Below, piece after piece: positions 1-6,531 of a DNA stretch of 21,367 bases (within the stretch, counting starts at the first letter, position 1; every line of letters starts with the position of its first letter). The position numbers and the translations under genes were made by a program. The notes beneath the pieces were generated by a model that was not told the origin of the DNA, did not search any database, and was given only the letters and a program-made list of their open reading frames with translations. Source of the DNA: JBQCDV01 sp051960855 (lineage in GTDB: Bacteria; Actinomycetota; Actinomycetes; JAJZTN01); assembly GCA_051960855.1 (NCBI GenBank), contig JBQCDV010000088.1:1-21367 (forward strand), given 5' to 3'.

Positions 1-2
1 CG

Positions 3-1583
3 CTAGCTCGCGGACTGCTTCTGCTGAGCGATGCGGAAGACGACGAACTCCGCAGGCTTGACCGGCGCCAGGCCGACCTCGACGACGAGCTTGCCGGCGT
101 CGATGCTCTCCGGCGGGTTGGTCTCGGCGTCGCACTTGACGTAGAACGCCTGGTCGGCCGAGGCACCGAAAAGCGCACCAGCGGTCCAGAGCCCCCGCAG
201 GAAGCCGGTGAGCGTGCGGCTCACGCCCTCCCACAGCGTCACGTCGTTGGGCTCGAAGACGGCCCACTGCGTGCCATCCATGATCGTGGTCTCGACCATG
301 TTGAAGAGGCGACGCACGTTGATGTAGCGCCAGTCGGAGTCCGACGACAGCGTGCGCGCACCCCAGATGCGGATGCCGCGGGTCCCGAAGGGCCGGATGC
401 AGTTGATGCCGATCGGGTTGAGCAGGCTCTGCTCGTTCTGCGTCACCGCGCGCTCGATGTCGAGGCAGCCGCGGATGGTGTCGTTGGCCGGGGCCTTCCA
501 GACACCGCGGGACTCGTCCGTGCGGGCCCAGACACCGGCGATGTGACCCGACGGCGGCACGAAGACCTCGCGGTCGCCGTTGACACCGATCGGGTTCTCC
601 ACCTTGATCCAGGGGTAGTACATCGCCGCGAACGCGGAGTCGTACATCGCGACGTCGGAACGCCACTCCTTGATCTGCTGCGGCGTCATCCCGGGAGGCG
701 CGTCGAGGACGGCCATCCGGTTGGCCTGGAGCTCGCAGTGCGCGATGAGCGCCGTCTGCACCGCCTTCCAGAGCCCGAGGTCGATCGTGCCGTCCTCGCG
801 GCGGGCCGCGGTGATGAGGTCCGGGACGACGACCATCGTGACGTCCTCGGCGATCGCGAGGCCGTTGATGCCGGAGCGGGCCGACTCCGACCCGGCGAAC
901 TTGCGACCGTTGACCGGCACGGAGACAGGCTCGGCCTTCTCGAGGGCGTAGGCGCCCGGCTTGAGCAGGTCCAGCTGCTGGGAGAGGTCGACGTCGGCGT
1001 CGAGCTTGACCTCGACCTTGACGCGCGTCGAGGTGGCGTTGATGACCGTGGCGGCGTTGCGGGGGCCCGAGTCGAGCGTGAGGTTGGGGTAGGACTCGAC
1101 GACCTCACCGGCCTCGACGATCGAGATCGTGAACGGCGAGGGGCCGTCCTCGGCCGCGTCGCCGGCGTCCTCGGTCTCGACTGCGACCGTCAGGTCCGCG
1201 TCGGGCTCGAGGCTCTCGATGGCCAGCGGCAGCCCGAGCGCACGGTCGGCAGCCGGCAGCGCGAGCCGGGCGGGCTCACCGGCGGGCGCGGTGTTGGGCA
1301 CCCGAACGATGTAGGCGAGCTGACCGCCGTTCTGGAAGTAGCCGTAGACAGACAGCGGCAGCATGCAGCCCTTGGCGAAGCTGCCGTAGAGCTGCTCGAA
1401 CTGGGTCCAGCTCGTCACCAGCCGCGGGGCCAGGCCGTCCGGGTCGTTGGGGTCGTCCTGCGGGGCGCGCTCGGTGAATCCGACAAAAGCGGCGACAGCC
1501 GTCGGCGCGGCCGAGAGCACCTTCTGCGAGGACGGAACTTCCTCGACGTAGACGCCCGGTGCGGTGTACGTGGGCACCGGCAT
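3..1583 (-). CDS. Contractile injection system / phage-like tail sheath protein
   Basis: This 526-residue protein is a tail sheath subunit, the outer contractile cylinder that drives the inner tube through a target envelope. The N-terminus (PTYTAPGVYVEEVPSS, then a TAVAAFVGFTERAP segment) is the typical sheath opening. A variable acidic insertion lies around residues 120-250. The C-terminal third is the conserved sheath core, with LDIERAVTQNEQSLLNPIG, RIWGARTLSSD, WRYINVRRLFNMVE and a final VEVGLAPVKPAEFVVFRI strand. An upstream in-frame start would add 30 residues; I chose the ATG at 1581-1583 because MPVPTYTAPG is the family start and GGAGGGG lies just before it, although the spacing is tight. 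An ATG nine bases upstream (MEGMPVP) is the alternative. The stop sits at the window edge, so downstream tube and baseplate genes are not visible. A PAAR-like gene follows on the same strand, which favours an eCIS over a prophage. Confidence 0.94.
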   Translation of the reverse strand: MPVPTYTAPGVYVEEVPSSQKVLSAAPTAVAAFVGFTERAPQDDPNDPDGLAPRLVTSWTQFEQLYGSFAKGCMLPLSVYGYFQNGGQLAYIVRVPNTAPAGEPARLALPAADRALGLPLAIESLEPDADLTVAVETEDAGDAAEDGPSPFTISIVEAGEVVESYPNLTLDSGPRNAATVINATSTRVKVEVKLDADVDLSQQLDLLKPGAYALEKAEPVSVPVNGRKFAGSESARSGINGLAIAEDVTMVVVPDLITAARREDGTIDLGLWKAVQTALIAHCELQANRMAVLDAPPGMTPQQIKEWRSDVAMYDSAFAAMYYPWIKVENPIGVNGDREVFVPPSGHIAGVWARTDESRGVWKAPANDTIRGCLDIERAVTQNEQSLLNPIGINCIRPFGTRGIRIWGARTLSSDSDWRYINVRRLFNMVETTIMDGTQWAVFEPNDVTLWEGVSRTLTGFLRGLWTAGALFGASADQAFYVKCDAETNPPESIDAGKLVVEVGLAPVKPAEFVVFRIAQQKQSAS

Positions 1584-1634
1584 CCCCTCCATTTCACGAT
1601 TGTGGGCGGCACCCCCATGCCGCGGCGTGCTCGG

Positions 1635-1698
1635 ACAGTAGCGCCGTCCAGAGAGAGCCGGGAAGCGTTTCACCGAAGCAAAATCAACATTTTGTCAA
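1635..1698 (-). promoter_or_regulatory. Putative control region of the sheath gene: -35-like box, AT-rich dyad and -10-like box
   Basis: The 184-base gap between the PAAR-like gene and the sheath gene is conspicuously AT-rich. Read on the minus strand it holds a perfect TTGACA (1693-1698) overlapping a 6-bp inverted repeat, CAAAAT-gttg-ATTTTG (1679-1694). Further downstream is TACTGT (1635-1640), a TANNNT match. No -10 box lies 17-18 bases from the TTGACA, so the two boxes may belong to different promoters, or one may be chance. The dyad could be an operator. The promoter assignment is inference. Confidence 0.35.
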
Positions 1699-1767
1699 CG
1701 GGCGCCAACCATCGAAGGAAAGGTCGCCATTACGGCAAATGTCCTTTTTGGGCTCAGACGGGGCCGG

Positions 1768-2160
1768 TCAGGGCGAGAGCGTCTGCACCTGACTCGGCGA
1801 GACGACCTGGATGACACCGCCCCACGTGCACATCGCTTGACAGCCAACGGTCAGCGCCGGCTTGCCACCGATGAGGACCGTGGGCGAGCCGGGCACCCAT
1901 GGCGCTGGCACGACGGGGACACAGGGCATCGGCGTCAGCACGCCGAGGGCGGCAGCGGTGGCAGCAGCGACGGTCGGGTTGGCCATGCTGGTGCACATCG
2001 CGAACGGCGGGATATTGACGATCGGGAGGTTGTCCATGATCGTCGCCGCTGGTTTCCCCCCTACCATCACCCGTGCGACGGGGAGGACGTTCAGCGTGGC
2101 CGGCGCCGCCCCGAAGCTGCACGACAGCGTTGCGGTGGTGGTGGCGTTTGGCTTGCCCAT
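1768..2160 (-). CDS. PAAR-like (DUF4280) spike-tip protein
   Basis: This 130-residue protein resembles the DUF4280 family, PAAR-like proteins that cap the spike of contractile injection systems. Visible hallmarks are the repeated short beta/loop modules VMVGGKPAATIMDNLPIVNI, FAMCTSMANPTVAAATAAALG, PMPCVPVVPAPWVPGSPTVLIGG and CQAMCTWGGVI. Cysteines at 14, 56, 80, 107 and 111 are arranged as expected for a small metal- or disulfide-stabilised cone. The ATG at 2158-2160 is preceded by AGGAG at 4-base spacing, and this SD overlaps the stop region of the upstream lipoprotein gene (7-base gap), so the two are probably co-transcribed. With the sheath gene downstream it marks the end of an injection-system locus. 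DUF4280 assignment is from memory of the family pattern, not a search. Confidence 0.88.
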   Translation of the reverse strand: MGKPNATTTATLSCSFGAAPATLNVLPVARVMVGGKPAATIMDNLPIVNIPPFAMCTSMANPTVAAATAAALGVLTPMPCVPVVPAPWVPGSPTVLIGGKPALTVGCQAMCTWGGVIQVVSPSQVQTLSP

Positions 2161-2167
2161 GACGCTC

Positions 2168-2668
2168 CTATCGCTTGGAGCCCTTGACCGAGGCCGTGAG
2201 CTTCTGGCCAGTCGTCGTCACGAGGCACAGCACCGTGCGGTCGCGGCCCTGCTCCCAGCTGCGGGCTGAGGGCAGCAGGTAGGTGAAGAACAGCGACGAG
2301 TCCTGGTAGGCGACCCCGACGTAGGACTGGAACCGCTGGGCGCAGGCACCTTCGGCGAATGAGCGCAGCGCGTCCGGGCCGGGGAAGGCGCTCGCGGTCG
2401 CACCCTGCGCGTCGGAGTAGGCGACCTGCGCGTAGACCTCCTGGGTGTGCGGGGCCGTGCAGGGCACCACCTTCAGCGAGTTGACCTGCTCGACGACCTC
2501 GGTCTGCGGCAGCACACAGCTGCCCTTGGCGACGTCGAAGACCGACACGCTCTCGCTGCCGTCACTGGACTTCTGGAAGATCGAGCACCCGGACAGCGAC
2601 GCGACGGCGACGAGCAGGACGGTGAGGGTCGACGCGATCCGGCGTCCTGCACCCAACCCGGTCCGCAC
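2168..2668 (-). CDS. Lipoprotein with a septum-formation-like domain
   Basis: This 166-residue secreted lipoprotein has a short basic N-terminus, a hydrophobic stretch (STLTVLLVAVA) and a lipobox LSGC with the lipidated Cys at 28, so it should be anchored on the outer face of the membrane. The mature part resembles the actinobacterial Septum_form domain: GSCVLP, VVPCTAPHTQEVYAQV, CAQRFQSYVG, and a C-terminal SWEQGRDRTVLCLV. Its four cysteines (51, 70, 109, 148) could form two disulfides. The start is GTG at 2666-2668 with GGGAGGGG six bases upstream. It has its own promoter candidate and lies 7 bases before the PAAR-like gene. Domain members are often annotated as septum or regulatory lipoproteins, but the biochemical role is unknown. 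A link to the injection system is inferred from position only. Confidence 0.82.
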   Translation of the reverse strand: MRTGLGAGRRIASTLTVLLVAVASLSGCSIFQKSSDGSESVSVFDVAKGSCVLPQTEVVEQVNSLKVVPCTAPHTQEVYAQVAYSDAQGATASAFPGPDALRSFAEGACAQRFQSYVGVAYQDSSLFFTYLLPSARSWEQGRDRTVLCLVTTTGQKLTASVKGSKR

Positions 2669-2713
2669 GTGCGGCCCCTCCCTTGTCCCTGGTCGCTCCC
2701 CGCGACCCTGGGC

Positions 2714-2743
2714 ACTCTAAGCCGCGGATGGTGGGCCCGTCAG
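2714..2743 (-). promoter_or_regulatory. Candidate promoter of the lipoprotein/PAAR-like pair
   Basis: On the minus strand CTGACG (2738-2743) is followed after 18 bases by TAGAGT (2714-2719), a TANNNT -10 box. A start about seven bases further on would give a leader of roughly 40 bases before the GTG at 2668. The -35 hexamer overlaps the P450 stop codon. Confidence 0.45.
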
Positions 2744-4098
2744 CCACCTCGCTCAGACAGCAGGAGCGGAAGCCCGCCGTGGGGGCGAAGTGTGACGAGC
2801 GCGTCGACGCGTGGAGACTGTCCAGCGCCGCGTGGTCCGTCAGCCTCCGGCGGCAGCGAGACCCGCCAGGAGCGGGCCAGCGAGGCCAGGATGAGAGTGG
2901 CTTCCACGAGCGCGAAGTCCCGCCCGATGCACAGGCGCGGCCCGGCGCCAAAGGGAAGGTACGCAGCGCGCGGGGCGTCGACGGGTTGACCACTGCGAGC
3001 GTCCGAGAAGCGTTGCGGAACAAAGGCTTCCGCGTCCTCCCATGTGCCCGTGTCGTGGTGGACGAGGTAGGGGCTCAGGATCACCATCGAGCCGGCGGGG
3101 ACGTCGTAACCGCCCAGGGTGTCGGCGTCGAGGGCACGCCGGGAGATGACCCACGCCGGCGGGTAGAGACGCAGTGCCTCCTCCAGCACCTGACGAGTGA
3201 GGGGCAGCTGCGAGAAGTCCTCCAACACAGCCGCGCGGTCGCCGAGAACCGACCGGGCCTCGTGCGCCACGTCCTCTTGGACGCCGGGATGCTCCGCGAG
3301 CAGCTGCCAGGTCCAGGTGAGGGCACTCGCGACCGTCTCGTGGCCCGCGACGATCATCGTCACGATCTCGTCGCGCACTGCCGTGGGGTCCAGCCCGCCG
3401 TCGCTGTCACCGTCGCCACCGAGCAGCAGTCCGACGAGGTCCTCTCGCGCCGGGCCACCGGCACGCCGGGCGATGACCGAGGAGACGGCGGCATCGATCA
3501 CGCGCAACGAACGGCGCAGCTTTCGGTTGCCGGGGGTGGGAACCGCCTCCGGGATCGGCAGCGGCAGCCTGGCCCTGGCCACGACCACGTCGAGCGCCTC
3601 GAGGACCGCCCCGATCAGTCGCTGGGCCTCACCGCGCAGGTCGGCGCCCAGCAGACTGCGCCCGACGACGTCGAGTGCGGCGTGCATCATCGCGGCATCC
3701 ATGTCGACGGTCACGGAGCGGGCGGGGGCTGATGCGACAGTCTGCGCGCGCCAGCCACGGGCCAGGTCGCCGGCGGCGGCGGCCGCGTGAGCTGCGACGT
3801 TCTCCAAGGTTGCGCGGTGAAAAGCCGGCTGGAGGAAGCGCCGCCGCTGTCGCCAGAGGTCCCCGTCGCTGACGAGCAGTCCGTTGCCGGTGACGGCTGC
3901 CAGCGACGTGTACTGCAGGGTCGCCTTGGTGTAGTTGCGCGCATTGCCTTGCAGGACGCGCGCCGTGTCGTCCACGCCGGTGACGAGCAGCACGGGGCGG
4001 CCAGGGATGGGCAGGTGCACGACCGGGCCGTGCTCGCGCGCGAGGTCGCCGAGGAAGCCCAGCGGGTCGCGGCGGATGCGCGGAAACGCCCGCGCCAT
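2740..4098 (-). CDS. Cytochrome P450
   Basis: A heme-thiolate monooxygenase that inserts an oxygen atom into an unidentified substrate using electrons from a partner not encoded here. Counting from the ATG at 4098: C-helix motif WRQRRRFLQPAF near 82-93, I-helix oxygen-activation motif AGHETVAS at 251-258, K-helix EALR at 307-310, the meander PQRF near 361, and heme loop FGAGPRLCIG at 383-392 with Cys390 as the iron ligand. The sequence looks closer to the soluble CYP4/CYP102-like group than to the camphor type, which is an impression only. The ATG is only weakly supported (AGGG seven bases upstream), and in-frame translation of the 90 bases before it reads like normal P450 N-terminus (LGIPGPQG directly before the Met) yet has no ATG, GTG or TTG. 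The gene lies 92 bases after the GroES-like gene on the same strand. Confidence 0.94.
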   Translation of the reverse strand: MARAFPRIRRDPLGFLGDLAREHGPVVHLPIPGRPVLLVTGVDDTARVLQGNARNYTKATLQYTSLAAVTGNGLLVSDGDLWRQRRRFLQPAFHRATLENVAAHAAAAAGDLARGWRAQTVASAPARSVTVDMDAAMMHAALDVVGRSLLGADLRGEAQRLIGAVLEALDVVVARARLPLPIPEAVPTPGNRKLRRSLRVIDAAVSSVIARRAGGPAREDLVGLLLGGDGDSDGGLDPTAVRDEIVTMIVAGHETVASALTWTWQLLAEHPGVQEDVAHEARSVLGDRAAVLEDFSQLPLTRQVLEEALRLYPPAWVISRRALDADTLGGYDVPAGSMVILSPYLVHHDTGTWEDAEAFVPQRFSDARSGQPVDAPRAAYLPFGAGPRLCIGRDFALVEATLILASLARSWRVSLPPEADGPRGAGQSPRVDALVTLRPHGGLPLLLSERGG

Positions 4099-4190
4099 GT
4101 CGGCGCCCTGGGGGCCGGGGATGCCGAGCTGCGGGGCCTGGAGCCGGGCGGCGCGTTGCTGCAGCCCGGCCCCCAGCCGCTGGACGACGT

Positions 4191-4511
4191 TCAGAGGTAC
4201 AGGCCGGTCTGGTTGTCGGTGATGCGCTCGGCCGCCACGGCGTGGATGTCGCGCTCGCGCAGCAGGACGTAGTCGGTGCCGCGCAGCTCGACCTCGGCCC
4301 GCTCCTCGGGGTCGTACAGGACGCGGTCACCGACCTGGACACTGCGCACATTCGCTCCTGCGGCCACCACTCGGGCCCACGCCAGCCGCTTGCCCATCTG
4401 CGCGGTCGCCGGGATGACGATGCCGCCGCCCGAGCGCCGCTCGCCAGCCTCGGCGTCGTGGCTGACGAGGACGCGGTCGTGCAGCATCCGGATGGGCAGG
4501 CCCTCGGTCAC
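4191..4511 (-). CDS. GroES-like co-chaperonin (stand-alone paralogue)
   Basis: The 106-residue protein matches the GroES/Cpn10 fold throughout: RMLHDRVLVSHD near the start, a mobile-loop segment around residues 20-40 with the hydrophobic triplet I31-V32-I33 (SGGGIVIPATAQ), then VVAAGANVRSVQVGDRVLYDP and the final strand YVLLRERDIHAV. GroES caps the GroEL chamber. No groEL is nearby, so this is probably a second co-chaperonin, as actinomycetes often carry. The start is GTG at 4509-4511, overlapping the TGA of the upstream DUF3618 gene by four bases (GTGA), which indicates translational coupling. Whether it still binds a chaperonin cannot be read from the sequence, though the mobile-loop triplet argues for it. 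Confidence 0.85.
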   Translation of the reverse strand: MTEGLPIRMLHDRVLVSHDAEAGERRSGGGIVIPATAQMGKRLAWARVVAAGANVRSVQVGDRVLYDPEERAEVELRGTDYVLLRERDIHAVAAERITDNQTGLYL

Positions 4512-4846
4512 GACTGCCGCTGGCGCTGCTTGCGCTGCTTGCGCTTCTCGCGGCGCTTGCCGATCAGCTTGAGCAGCAGCAGAAACGCCACCGCGCCACC
4601 GGCGATGCCGACGCGCTCGGTCCGCAGCTGCCCGCTCGGGGTGAAGACCTGCGCCCGGGCGCGCTCCTTGGCCTTCGCGGCGACGTTCGCGGGCTTGACC
4701 CTGGTCGCGATGTCATCGACGGTGCCCGCGAGCCGGTCTCGCGTGAGCTGGATCTCGCGCTCGATCTCGGCAGGACTGCGGCTCCCGCTCGGGGGCGGGG
4801 ATGTGCGGACGGCCGGTGTACCTGAGGCACTGGTCGTGGAGGTCAT
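4508..4846 (-). CDS. DUF3618 family membrane protein
   Basis: The 112-residue protein carries the DUF3618 signature at about residues 24-55: SPAEIEREIQLTRDRLAGTVD followed by DIATRVKPANVAAKAKERA, an amphipathic helix. One membrane span follows (VGIAGGAVAFLLLLKLIG) and then a very basic tail (KRREKRKQRKQRQRQS). Such proteins are common in actinomycetes and are often found near phage-shock or general-stress genes; the function is not established. I start it at the ATG at 4844-4846, because a longer in-frame reading (to 4987) adds a low-complexity stretch that runs under the divergent peroxiredoxin. The SD (GAGGGG) is about 13 bases away, so the start is uncertain. The gene leads a minus-strand unit with the GroES-like and P450 genes. 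Confidence 0.78.
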   Translation of the reverse strand: MTSTTSASGTPAVRTSPPPSGSRSPAEIEREIQLTRDRLAGTVDDIATRVKPANVAAKAKERARAQVFTPSGQLRTERVGIAGGAVAFLLLLKLIGKRREKRKQRKQRQRQS

Positions 4847-4903
4847 GCGGTCATGATTACCCCTCGGACCGGCGCCGACGCCACCGGAGTCGTCGCGACT
4901 GCT

Positions 4904-4928
4904 GACGCGCCGCCCCAGCGGGCGCGTC
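4904..4928 (+). promoter_or_regulatory. Stem-loop in the leader of the peroxiredoxin gene
   Basis: Perfect 8-bp inverted repeat GACGCGCC / GGCGCGTC with a 9-base loop, ending a few bases before the SD (GAGGAGGAC) of the peroxiredoxin gene, in the divergent gap between it and the DUF3618 gene. It could influence translation or be chance in GC-rich DNA; there is no T-tract, so it is not a classical terminator. Confidence 0.3.
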
Positions 4929-4946
4929 CTGACCGAGGAGGACACC

Positions 4947-5705
4947 ATGCCGAGACTGGCGGTGGGCGAGCACGCTCCCGACTTCACGCTGAACGACGCA
5001 GCAGGTCGACCCGTGTCGCTGTCGGACTTTGCGGGACGGCGCGTCGTCGTCTACTTCTACCCCGCGGCGATGACCCCGGGCTGCACGACGCAGGCGTGCG
5101 ACTTCCGTGACTCGCTGTCCTCTCTGCAGGCAGCCGGTGTCGACGTGATCGGCATCTCACCCGACGGGCCCGAAAGGCTGCAGAAGTTTGCCGAGCGCGA
5201 CGGGCTGACCTTCCCGCTGCTGTCCGACCCCGAGCACCGGGTGCTCGAGGAGTGGGGGGCGTGGGGTGAGAAGAAGAACTACGGCAAGACCTATGTCGGC
5301 GTGATCCGCTCCACGATTGTCGTCGCGGCCGACGGCACCGTCGAGAAGGCGATGTACAACGTCAAGGCGACGGGACACGTCGCGAAGCTGCGGCGCGAGC
5401 TGGGCATCGACTGGGGTGACCCGGCCCTCCTCGCTGCTGACCTGGGGCGCCGCGCCGGATGTCCCGCCCCCGGGCCCGCTCGCCGACGTGCTGCACGGTC
5501 TGCTCGGCGCCTTCGACGCGCGATGCGTCTGGCGCAACGAGCGAGGAGGCCTCACGTTCGACGTCACGTCCCGCGACGGCCGCGCGTTCGCGAAGTGGGC
5601 GCCGCCCGCGTCCGGGCTGCCGCTCTGCGGCGAGGCCGAGCGGCTGCGATGGCTGAACGACGCAGCGCCGCATCTGCCCGTGCCCCGGGTGCTGGCGTCG
5701 GGTGA
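4947..5705 (+). CDS. bcp: BCP-type peroxiredoxin with an anomalous C-terminal extension
   Basis: A thiol-dependent peroxidase (AhpC/TSA family, BCP/PrxQ subgroup) that reduces hydrogen peroxide and organic hydroperoxides in the cytoplasm. Residues 1-157 are a complete family member: VGEHAPDFTLND, VVVYFYPAAMTPGCTTQACDF with peroxidatic Cys46 and resolving Cys51, GISPDGPERLQKFAERDGL, LLSDPEHRVLEEWGAWGEKKNYGK, and the usual ending NVKATGHVAKLRRELGI. The start ATG has GAGGAGGAC five to six bases upstream. The family normally stops near residue 155-160. Here the frame continues for about 95 residues of Arg/Ala-rich sequence up to 5705, running through the next gene in another frame. One extra G in the GGGG run at 5413-5416 would give TGG-GGG-TGA and a 157-residue protein, so this extension is probably a frameshift or base-call artefact. 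Confidence 0.9.
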   Translation: MPRLAVGEHAPDFTLNDAAGRPVSLSDFAGRRVVVYFYPAAMTPGCTTQACDFRDSLSSLQAAGVDVIGISPDGPERLQKFAERDGLTFPLLSDPEHRVLEEWGAWGEKKNYGKTYVGVIRSTIVVAADGTVEKAMYNVKATGHVAKLRRELGIDWGDPALLAADLGRRAGCPAPGPARRRAARSARRLRRAMRLAQRARRPHVRRHVPRRPRVREVGAARVRAAALRRGRAAAMAERRSAASARAPGAGVG

Positions 5706-6237
5706 CACCGCCGGCGAGGAAGCCTCCGGCGCGGGCTCCTACCTCGTGACCGCCGCCCTCGACGGCCAGAGCGCCGTCCACCCCGATTGGCTGGCACGTC
5801 CAGCCCTCGCCGTCCGTGCGATCGGCGAGGGGCTGCGACTGCTGCACGACAGCGTCCCGGTCGAGGGGTGCCCCTTCGACTGGTCGGTCACCGAACGGCT
5901 GCGCCGCCGGGAGCAGCGGCCGGACGCCCAACGGCCGGACGCCGACCTCGCGCCCGCACCGGACATCGGCGAGCTGCCGAGCATCGACGTTCGAGTCGTG
6001 TGTCACGGGGACCCCTGCTCGCCCAACACCCTCGTCGGCGCGGATGGCCGCTTCGCCGGGCTGGTGGACCTCGGCTCGATGGGGGTGGCGGATCGTTGGG
6101 CCGATCTCGCCGTGGCCACCGCCAGCGCGACGTGGAACTACGGGCCGGAGTGGGAGCAACCGCTGCTCGAGGCCTACGGCGTGGACCGAGACGACGAGCG
6201 CATCGCCTTCTACCGCCGCCTGTGGGACGCCACCTAG
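5416..6237 (+). CDS. Aminoglycoside 3'-phosphotransferase-like kinase, APH(3') family
   Basis: The 273-residue protein has the kinase-like fold of aminoglycoside phosphotransferases, which transfer phosphate from ATP or GTP to a hydroxyl of the substrate. It shows AFAKWAPP with the likely nucleotide-binding Lys60, the Brenner motif VCHGDPCSPNTLV (H197, catalytic D199, metal ligand N204), the second metal motif LVDLGSMGVADRWADLA (D218), and the APH(3')-type ending WNYGPEWEQPLLEAYGV...RIAFYRRLWD. I chose the GTG at 5416-5418 because an earlier in-frame ATG lies deep inside the peroxiredoxin. The SD is poor, so coupling to upstream translation is plausible. A near-tandem CGGCCGGACGCC duplication at about 5926-5955 gives RPDAQRPDA. 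Base composition matches its neighbours, and such chromosomal homologues are common in actinomycetes, so the true substrate may not be an antibiotic. Confidence 0.86.
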   Translation: MTRPSSLLTWGAAPDVPPPGPLADVLHGLLGAFDARCVWRNERGGLTFDVTSRDGRAFAKWAPPASGLPLCGEAERLRWLNDAAPHLPVPRVLASGDTAGEEASGAGSYLVTAALDGQSAVHPDWLARPALAVRAIGEGLRLLHDSVPVEGCPFDWSVTERLRRREQRPDAQRPDADLAPAPDIGELPSIDVRVVCHGDPCSPNTLVGADGRFAGLVDLGSMGVADRWADLAVATASATWNYGPEWEQPLLEAYGVDRDDERIAFYRRLWDAT

Positions 6238-6272
6238 CTCGTCGCCGTGCGCCCACCGAGCACGATGTGCGG

Positions 6273-6355
6273 TGCGGGAGATGGGAGTCGAACCCACACG
6301 CCCTCTCGGGCACCGGATCCTAAGTCCGGCGCGGCTGCCATTACGCCACTCCCGC
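6273..6355 (-). tRNA. tRNA-Leu (anticodon TAG)
   Basis: Read on the minus strand the 83-base sequence folds as a class II tRNA. The acceptor stem GCGGGAG / CTCCCGC pairs perfectly, and the anticodon stem CCGGA / TCCGG closes the loop CTTAGGA. The anticodon TAG (6320-6322 on the plus strand) reads CUA. A long variable arm (TGCCC-GAGA-GGGCG) is as expected for leucine, and the T arm is GTGGG-TTCGACT-CCCAT. The discriminator is A at 6273; the next bases are CCG, so the 3' CCA is not fully encoded and must be added after transcription. It is convergent with the APH-like gene. Confidence 0.95.
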
Positions 6356-6462
6356 TCGCCGGCGACTGTCGGCTGACACCTGCCCGACCCGGGCTGAGCT
6401 CTCGTCCGGCTCCTGTGCACTTCTCGCCGCCTGCGGCTGCCCATTGTGGCAGCAGTCGGGCC

Positions 6463-6499
6463 TCGACAGAAATAGTTGCGAGTGCAAGGATGTTGTCGA
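6463..6499. promoter_or_regulatory. Nested dyads upstream of pirin, possible operator
   Basis: Two perfect inverted repeats share almost the same centre (about 6481): an inner TTGC-gagt-GCAA (6476-6487) and an outer TCGACA (6463-6468) / TGTCGA (6494-6499). The block lies 33 bases before the pirin ATG, where a promoter is expected. TTGC...GCAA half-sites recall MarR-type operators, and pirin genes are often under MarR or stress control, but this is an inference from a short dyad. Confidence 0.35.
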
Positions 6500-6531
6500 C
6501 GGCAGGACCAACCGCCGCAGAGGAGCCCCCC

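Noticed and set aside
543..1814. 423-codon plus-strand frame opposite the sheath gene
   Set aside because: Repetitive Asp/Arg/Val/Gly composition, no domain, and antisense to a clear sheath protein.
4904..4928. Terminator before the peroxiredoxin
   Set aside because: The hairpin has no T-tract and sits in a divergent gap right before an SD, so no transcript would need to end there.
5416..6237. Acquired antibiotic-resistance cassette
   Set aside because: No integrase, insertion sequence or composition change around the APH-like gene; the adjacent genes are native-looking. An intrinsic homologue is the simpler reading.
6356..6531. Riboswitch or second RNA gene between tRNA-Leu and pirin
   Set aside because: Apart from the nested dyads no conserved riboswitch core or second cloverleaf can be seen.
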